Shown here: one piece after another, positions 4,381 through 9,328 of the stretch | Layout: the number at the start of each line of letters is the position of its first letter | Position numbering within the stretch: position 1 is the first letter of the stretch | Source: Gemmatimonadota bacterium | GTDB taxonomy: Bacteria > Gemmatimonadota > Gemmatimonadetes > Gemmatimonadales > GWC2-71-9 | DNA length: 9,328 nt | Reading direction: 5' to 3' | NCBI GenBank assembly: GCA_003222235.1 | Contig: QHVD01000009.1 | Coordinates: 1 to 9,328 of the forward strand | The notes under the pieces: model-generated | Told to the model about the DNA's origin: nothing | The model's input: only the letters and a program-made list of their open reading frames with translations | Database searches by the model: none | Translations under genes and position numbers: made by a program

Positions 4381-7249
4381 GGGCAGAGGCGCGATCACCG
4401 ACGCGACCGGCCGCTTCCGTATCACGGGGCTCATCACGACGCCGGTGACGCTCACGGCGCGCCTCATCGGCTACGGCCCGGTCACGCGCACGGTCGCTCT
4501 TGGCGACACGAGAGTCGAGATCGTTCTCGCTGAAGCTCCCATTCAGCTCAACGCCCTCATCGTCACCGCCACCGCCGGCGGCCAGCAGAAGCGCGCGATC
4601 GGGAACGCGGTGACGCAGATCAACGCCGCGGACGTGACCGCGGTCGCCCCGGTGAGCGACGTCCAGCAGCTCATCAACGGCCGCGCGCCGGGGGTCGAGA
4701 TCCTCCCCGGCTCCGGTCAGGCAGGCACCGGCTCCAAGGTCCGCGTCCGTGGCATCTCCAGCCTCTCCCTCAGCAATAACCCGCTGCTCTACGTGGACGG
4801 CATCCGCGTGGACAACGCCCAGAGCACCGGCCCGATCGTGCAGGCCTTCGGCTCCAACGTCATCTCGCGTCTCAACGACTACGATCCCCAGGACATCGAG
4901 AGCATCGAGGTCATCGAGGGCCCCGCGGCTGCGACGCTGTACGGCACCGAGGCTTCGGGCGGCGTCATCCAGATCATCACGAAGAAGGGCATCGCAGGTC
5001 CCCCCACCTTCGACCTCACGGTGAAGCAGGGCACTCAGGCGTTCATGAATCCGGAAGGCCGTTTCCCGGTGAACTACTGGATGGACACCACGGGCGCGCT
5101 CAAGTCCATCGACTACGACGCATTGGTGCAGCAGAACGGCGGCCCGATCTTCCACAACGGATATACGCAGTCGTATTCGCTCGACCTCAGCGGCGGCACG
5201 CCCACCATCCGCTACTTCCTGGCGGGAAACGAGGATCACAACGACGGAGTCGAGCCGAACAACACGTTCCGGCGCTACGCGGGCCGGGCCAACGCCACCG
5301 TTTCGCCGAATGAGAGGTTCAGCGTCACGGCGAATCTGGGCTACAGCAAGGCGCGCACTGACCTGAGCCTGGAGGCCGGCGGCGGGGGCGCGATGTGGGA
5401 GACGCTGTTCTCCACCCCGCAGAACCTCGGCACGACCGCCAAGGGGTTCCGTGATTATCCGCCCGGGATCAACTACCTCGCCATCTCCGATTGGCAGGAC
5501 GTCAACCGCTTCACCGGGAGCGTGCAGCTCAACCACCGCCCTGCCGGCTGGCTCGTGCAACGCCTGATCCTCGGGACGGACGTGACGCACGAGGTGAACG
5601 CGGAGTTCGTGCCGCACCTGGCAGACTCGCTTCAGCAGTACTTCGACCCGACCACCGCAGCCGGCTACAAGAACGAGGCAGGGCGTGACGTGACGACGAG
5701 CACGGTCGACTACAATGCCACGGCGAACCTCGCGGTCGCCAACGGACTCGTCTCGAGCACGTCGGTGGGCGGTCAGTACTACCATAGGCTCACCCAACTG
5801 GATACGACGTACGGAGAGAACTTCCCCGCTCCGGGGTTGAGCGCGGTGTCATCCGCGGCACGGACCCTGGCGGGCGAGGACTTCGTCGAGAACAACACGC
5901 TCGGCGGCTACGTGCAGGAGCAGCTCGCCTGGAAGGATCGGCTGTACCTCACCGCCGCGGCGCGCGAAGACCGGAACAGCGCCTTCGGGTCGAAGGTGCG
6001 CCACCAGTTCTACCCCAAGGTGAGCGGGAGCTGGGTGATCAGCGAGGAGCCCTGGTGGCGGGTTCCCTGGCTCAGCCAGACCCGGATCCGTGGCGCATTC
6101 GGCGAGTCGGGGAAGCAGCCCGACAATTTCGCCGCGCTCCAGACGTACTTCGCGGTGACCGGCCCCAACGATCGAGGCGTGCTCACCCCTCAATTCGTGG
6201 GGAACCCGAGCCTTGGCCCCGAGGTGAGTCGCGGCTACGAGCTCGGCTTCGAGGCGAGCGCCCTGGACGATCGGGCGGGCGTCGAGCTCACCTACTACCA
6301 TCAGACCACCCACGACGCGATCCTCGCCCGCGATGTCGCGCCATCGAGCGGCTTCCCGAACTTCGAGTACGTGAACGCCGGCACGGTCGCGAACTCCGGG
6401 ATCGAGCTGCAGCTGCGCGGCCACCCGGTCCGCACCCAGGACGTCACCTGGGACATCACTTGGAACATCGCGACCAACGCCAACACGGTCCTGAGCCTCG
6501 GGCAGCCGGCCGGCGACTGCGCGACGGACAGCCTGGCGCAGGTCAACAAGGATTGCCGCATCGTGCTGGGAAGCCAGCAACACCGGGTCGGCTATCCCGC
6601 CGCTTCCTTCTTCCGTGAGAAGGTGGTGAGCGCCCAGCTCGATTCGGACGGGCACGCGATACAGTCGACCGTGATGTGCGACGGCGGACCGGCGCTGCAC
6701 CACCAGCCGGTGCGTTGCTACGACGATGCCGGCACCGTGATCGCCCCGCGCGTCTTTCTCGGTCGCTCGACGCCCAAGACCGAGGGCGGAGTCAGCTCCA
6801 CGCTGACGCTCTGGGGCCGGCTGCGGCTCTACGCCCTCGTAGACTACAAGCTGGGCTTCAAGAAGACCGACAACAACCTGCGGGCCCGCTGCCAGGTGTT
6901 CGAGACCTGCCTGGAGAACGTCTACCCGCAGCGCTATAACCCGGCGCTCATCGCGGGGATCCAGTCGCCCGACGTCCTCGTCGACTGGGTCTTCAACGAC
7001 GCGGGCTACGCCAAACTCCGTGAGCTCTCGCTCAGCTACCAGCTCCCCGACCCGTGGGCCGCGCGCGTCGGCGCGCGACGCGCCTCCGTCACCGTCGCCG
7101 GGCGCAACCTGCACACGTGGACGAACTGGACGGGGTTGGACCCCGAGGCGCTGTTCCTGGGGGAGGGCTTCGGGCAACACACGGTGTTCGAGCAAGACCA
7201 ATTGCCCCAGCTCGCGCAGTTCGTCGCGACCGTCAACGTGACCTTCTGA
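4193..7249 (+). CDS. SusC/RagA-family TonB-linked outer membrane receptor
   Basis: A 1018-residue outer-membrane importer that works with a SusD lipoprotein, driven by TonB. From the GTG start, residues 1-32 form a signal peptide (RR at 10-11, an Ala-rich core, cleavage after ARA). Residues 40-115 are a carboxypeptidase-regulatory-like beta domain (GVVAGTVVAQGSLRPLPGAQ onward). A TonB-box-like LNALIVTATA follows (119-128). The plug, about 130-268, has LINGRAPGVEI, VRVRGISSLS, PLLYVDGIRVDN, and IESIEVIEGPAAATLYGTEA leading into GVIQIITKKG. The remainder is a 22-strand-type barrel ending in NVTF, with the C-terminal Phe of outer-membrane proteins. There is no STN domain, so direct sigma/anti-sigma signalling is unlikely. 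Three close Cys pairs (776/788, 829/842, 900/906) could form loop disulfides. The susD-like gene follows after 46 bases. The substrate cannot be read from sequence; the neighbours suggest peptides or cell-wall fragments. Confidence 0.95.
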   Translation: MSPIAPISLRRSAVLAAPLAAMVIAAALPARAQQPGEQGVVAGTVVAQGSLRPLPGAQVGTREGRGAITDATGRFRITGLITTPVTLTARLIGYGPVTRTVALGDTRVEIVLAEAPIQLNALIVTATAGGQQKRAIGNAVTQINAADVTAVAPVSDVQQLINGRAPGVEILPGSGQAGTGSKVRVRGISSLSLSNNPLLYVDGIRVDNAQSTGPIVQAFGSNVISRLNDYDPQDIESIEVIEGPAAATLYGTEASGGVIQIITKKGIAGPPTFDLTVKQGTQAFMNPEGRFPVNYWMDTTGALKSIDYDALVQQNGGPIFHNGYTQSYSLDLSGGTPTIRYFLAGNEDHNDGVEPNNTFRRYAGRANATVSPNERFSVTANLGYSKARTDLSLEAGGGGAMWETLFSTPQNLGTTAKGFRDYPPGINYLAISDWQDVNRFTGSVQLNHRPAGWLVQRLILGTDVTHEVNAEFVPHLADSLQQYFDPTTAAGYKNEAGRDVTTSTVDYNATANLAVANGLVSSTSVGGQYYHRLTQLDTTYGENFPAPGLSAVSSAARTLAGEDFVENNTLGGYVQEQLAWKDRLYLTAAAREDRNSAFGSKVRHQFYPKVSGSWVISEEPWWRVPWLSQTRIRGAFGESGKQPDNFAALQTYFAVTGPNDRGVLTPQFVGNPSLGPEVSRGYELGFEASALDDRAGVELTYYHQTTHDAILARDVAPSSGFPNFEYVNAGTVANSGIELQLRGHPVRTQDVTWDITWNIATNANTVLSLGQPAGDCATDSLAQVNKDCRIVLGSQQHRVGYPAASFFREKVVSAQLDSDGHAIQSTVMCDGGPALHHQPVRCYDDAGTVIAPRVFLGRSTPKTEGGVSSTLTLWGRLRLYALVDYKLGFKKTDNNLRARCQVFETCLENVYPQRYNPALIAGIQSPDVLVDWVFNDAGYAKLRELSLSYQLPDPWAARVGARRASVTVAGRNLHTWTNWTGLDPEALFLGEGFGQHTVFEQDQLPQLAQFVATVNVTF

Positions 7250-7295
7250 GGCGTTCACCACCGACCCTCATGACCGACAAGGCGGGATACCACGT

Positions 7296-8597
7296 ATGAA
7301 GCCGCGTCTCCTCTGGCTGTTCCTCGGATTTGCGCTTGCTTGTGAGCTCCTCGATGTCCAGGCCCCCAGCCGGGTGCCGGCCTCAGTGCTGGACAACCCG
7401 GGGCAGGCCGAGCTGCTGGTGAACGGCGCCCAGGCCGATTTCGAGTGCGCGCTCGCGAGCTATGCGGCGGTCGGCGGCATGCTGGCCGGTGAGCTCGAGG
7501 ATGCGACGCTGTCGGCCGGCCGCTGGGACTACGATCGGCGCACCGTGCAGCCCGGCGACGCATATGGTCCCAATCAGTGCAACGACGGCAGCTTCCTTGG
7601 CGTCTACACACCCCTCTCCATCGCGCGCTATCAAGCCGACAACGCCATGCGCCACCTCGCGGCGTGGACGGACCAGCAAGTGGCCAACCGGCACCTGCTC
7701 ACTGCGAAGGCGAGCGCCTACGCCGGGTACAGCCTGGTGCTGCTGGGGGAGGGCTTCTGCTCGGCAGCAATTGACTTGAGCCCGCAGCTCGTGGGGGACC
7801 AGCTCCTGGATTCGGCGGAGACCCGGTTCTCGACCGCCATCGCCGAGGCAACCACGGCCGGCAGCGCTGAAATCCTCAACCTGGCGCTGGTCGGGCGCGC
7901 CCGCACGCGACTGGACCTCGGCGACTCGGCCGGCGCCCTGGGGGACGCTCAGCTCGTCCCGGCGAGCTTTGAGTACGATGCCACGTACTCCGCCACCTCA
8001 TCGCGCCGCGAGAACTACGTCTACCAACAGGTCAACAAAAGCCCGTTCAATACCATCGCGGTACCGTACCGGCAGTTCTTGTACGTGTTCGCGGACACGA
8101 TCGATCCGAGCAAGCTGGACAGCGTTCCCGATCCCCGGGTCGCCGTGAGGTTCGATTCGGCGACGCGGATGTTCGACAACCGGCCAGGGCAGTGGGTCCA
8201 GCTCAAGTACCAAAGCATCGGTGCGCCCATCCCCATGGCCACCGGGGCCGAGGCCCAGCTAATCGTCGCCGAGATCGTGGGTGGACAGACGGCGGTGGAC
8301 ATCATCAACGCGCTGCACGCCGGCGTCGGCCTGCCCCAGTTCAGGAGCGCCAATCCGGACAGCATCAAGCAGCAAATCATTCGCGAGCGCCAGGCCGTGT
8401 TCTTCCTGGATGGCCACCACCTCGGCGATATGAACCGGTTCAAGCTCCCGCTCTTCCCGGCGAGCGGCACGCCATATCCGGTGGATGCCACGAACCCCAA
8501 GGGGGGCTTTTACGGATCCGCCACGCGATTCCCGCTCCCCGACAAGGAGCGGTTCAACAACCCGAACATCGCGTCGGACGTCAACCCGGGATGCTGA
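7296..8597 (+). CDS. SusD/RagB-family nutrient-binding outer membrane lipoprotein
   Basis: A 433-residue protein, the surface lid partner of the upstream SusC receptor. The N-terminus MKPRLLWLFLGFALAC is a lipoprotein signal with the lipid-anchored Cys at 16; the box (ALAC) lacks the usual Leu at -3 but is otherwise sound. Residues about 100-220 are helical and TPR-like (AKASAYAGYSLVLLGEGF, then TRFSTAIAEA and LALVGRARTRLDLGD), as in the SusD family. The C-terminal signature includes RERQAVFFLDGHHLGDMNRF (363-382) and RFPLPDKERFNNPNI (411-425), equivalent to the family's ER..LW.EG.R..DL.R and P.P..E...NP segments. The start is ATG 7296 with a weak GGCGGGA site at 7281-7287. The 46-base gap to the receptor gene implies a shared transcript. 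Four further Cys residues (51, 95, 155, 433) could pair outside the cell. The ligand is unknown. Confidence 0.92.
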   Translation: MKPRLLWLFLGFALACELLDVQAPSRVPASVLDNPGQAELLVNGAQADFECALASYAAVGGMLAGELEDATLSAGRWDYDRRTVQPGDAYGPNQCNDGSFLGVYTPLSIARYQADNAMRHLAAWTDQQVANRHLLTAKASAYAGYSLVLLGEGFCSAAIDLSPQLVGDQLLDSAETRFSTAIAEATTAGSAEILNLALVGRARTRLDLGDSAGALGDAQLVPASFEYDATYSATSSRRENYVYQQVNKSPFNTIAVPYRQFLYVFADTIDPSKLDSVPDPRVAVRFDSATRMFDNRPGQWVQLKYQSIGAPIPMATGAEAQLIVAEIVGGQTAVDIINALHAGVGLPQFRSANPDSIKQQIIRERQAVFFLDGHHLGDMNRFKLPLFPASGTPYPVDATNPKGGFYGSATRFPLPDKERFNNPNIASDVNPGC

Positions 8598-8603
8598 CCG
8601 TTT

Positions 8604-8654
8604 CGTGCGCCCCTATCGCAATCCGCGTGTCCAACCGTGACCTGATGGCGCACG
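8604..8654 (+). repeat. Spaced inverted repeat between the susD-like gene and the regulator gene
   Basis: CGTGCGCC (8604-8611) is complementary to GGCGCACG (8647-8654), a perfect 8-bp stem with a 35-base loop. No T-run follows, so it is not an intrinsic terminator of the usual kind. It could be a weak structured element before the regulator gene or a chance match in GC-rich DNA. Confidence 0.25.
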
Positions 8655-8673
8655 GCGACCACCGACTCGCTCA

Positions 8674-9328
8674 ATGAGGAATGCCAGGCCGGCGAAAGCC
8701 AAACCACGCGCCAGGCCGTCCAGCGCGGCGCCGCGGGTCGTGCGCGGGGACCGCATCCCCCGAGCCTATCATCAGCTCCGGGAGCTCATCGTGTCAGGGC
8801 GGCTGGCCCCCGGGTCTCGCATCATCGAGAGCGACATCGCGGAGCGGCTCGGTGTGAGCCGGACGCCGGTGCGCAGCGCGCTCCACCGCTTGCAGCAGGA
8901 GGGCTATATCGCCGGCACCGGCCGCGGCAACGAGCCCCGCCTCACCGTCGCGCCGCTCACGCAGGACGATGCTCGCGACCTCTTCGCGATCATCGGCGCC
9001 ATCGAGGGGCTCGCGGCGCAAGAGGCCGCCGCCCTCGCGCGCCCGGCCCGCAGGAAACTGGTCGCCACGATGCGCGAGCTGAACGGCGGGCTCCGGCAAG
9101 CAGCGGCTGCCACGCGTCCCGATCCCATGCGCATCTTCCATCTGGACACGAGCTTCCACCAGAGCTACGTCGAGGCCGGAGCGGGGCCCCGCCTGCTCGC
9201 GCTCCACAACGCGATCAAGCCACAGGCGGAGCGCTACGTCCGGCTCTACACCAGCGCGCTCGTCGACGAAATCGCGCAGTCAGTGGTGGAGCACGAGCGG
9301 ATCATCGAGGAGATCGACACCGGCGGCG
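8674..9328 (+). CDS. GntR-family transcriptional regulator with FCD ligand-binding domain (C-terminus cut by window edge)
   Basis: The frame is open to the right edge and gives 218 residues. After a basic, Pro/Ala-rich leader (1-29) comes a winged helix-turn-helix at 30-80: RAYHQLRELIVSGRLAPGSR, then IIESDIAERLGVSRTPVRSA and LHRLQQEGYI. This is the classic GntR pattern, with VRSAL in place of the more usual VREAL. Residues about 95-218 are an all-helical FCD domain. D158 and H162 (DTSFH) and H207 (EHERI) correspond to its metal-binding positions; a fourth His would be beyond the edge. FCD regulators usually sense carboxylic or amino acids. The start is uncertain: ATG 8674 has no clear Shine-Dalgarno site and GTG 8740 is an alternative. 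It lies 76 bases after the susD-like gene on the same strand and is the best candidate ligand for the palindrome at 2390-2407, though no copy of that site is seen before this gene. Confidence 0.9.
   Translation, partial: MRNARPAKAKPRARPSSAAPRVVRGDRIPRAYHQLRELIVSGRLAPGSRIIESDIAERLGVSRTPVRSALHRLQQEGYIAGTGRGNEPRLTVAPLTQDDARDLFAIIGAIEGLAAQEAAALARPARRKLVATMRELNGGLRQAAAATRPDPMRIFHLDTSFHQSYVEAGAGPRLLALHNAIKPQAERYVRLYTSALVDEIAQSVVEHERIIEEIDTGG

Noticed and set aside
4340..5797. Long minus-strand open frame of 485 codons opposite the SusC gene
   Set aside because: It is antisense to a clear receptor gene, is Arg/Asp/Val-rich with no recognisable domain, and such frames are expected opposite GC-rich codons.
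5849..7261. Minus-strand open frame of 470 codons opposite the SusC barrel
   Set aside because: Same reasoning: low-complexity composition and no motif, lying fully opposite a well-supported gene.
7270..7299. Nine-codon frame ending in an ATGA overlap with the susD-like start, a possible leader peptide
   Set aside because: No ribosome binding site at a suitable distance and no regulatory pattern in its codons; a chance overlap is likely.
8604..8654. Intrinsic terminator after the susD-like gene
   Set aside because: The 8-bp stem has a 35-base loop and no downstream T-run.

Overview
The window is GC-rich bacterial DNA. It encodes a SusC/RagA-type TonB-dependent receptor next to a SusD/RagB-type lipoprotein. 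SusC/SusD pairs are typical of Bacteroidota, but the high GC content, GTG starts, clear Shine-Dalgarno sites and Ala/Arg-rich proteins fit Gemmatimonadota better. The phylum is an inference. Both edges cut through a gene.

Left part, minus strand (positions 2372 down to 1): three tightly coupled genes, transcribed in the order (i) a COG3375-type GNAT acyltransferase, (ii) an enolase-superfamily o-succinylbenzoate synthase / N-succinylamino acid racemase (MenC/NSAR family) with all catalytic residues, and (iii) the N-terminus of an M20 amidohydrolase. Their start and stop codons overlap by 1 and 4 bases. This is the gene set described in Geobacillus for irreversible conversion of D- to L-amino acids by N-succinylation, racemisation and desuccinylation, so amino-acid metabolism is a better reading than menaquinone synthesis.

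Middle (2373-2520): a short divergent intergenic region holds the most AT-rich stretch noticed in the window. It contains a perfect 7+4+7 palindrome (gtataccgcaaggtatac) overlapped by a second palindrome (acaattgt). It looks like an operator for a GntR/FCD-type regulator, and such a regulator is encoded at the right edge.

Right part, plus strand (2521-9328): an S13-family D-Ala-D-Ala carboxypeptidase (DacB/PBP4-like) with intact active-site motifs, whose C-terminal end appears frameshifted so that it reads on into the next gene; a 1018-residue SusC-like receptor with a strong ribosome binding site; a SusD-like lipoprotein; and a GntR-family FCD-domain regulator, truncated by the window edge.

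Taken together, the locus reads as a candidate D-amino-acid or peptidoglycan-peptide salvage island. The SusCD pair would take up an oligomer, DacB would release D-alanine, the GNAT-NSAR-M20 trio would turn D-amino acids into L-amino acids in the cytoplasm, and the FCD regulator would sense a carboxylate ligand. The individual enzyme families are well supported. The integrated pathway, its substrate and the regulator-operator link are inferred. No RNA genes, insertion sequences or CRISPR arrays were seen.
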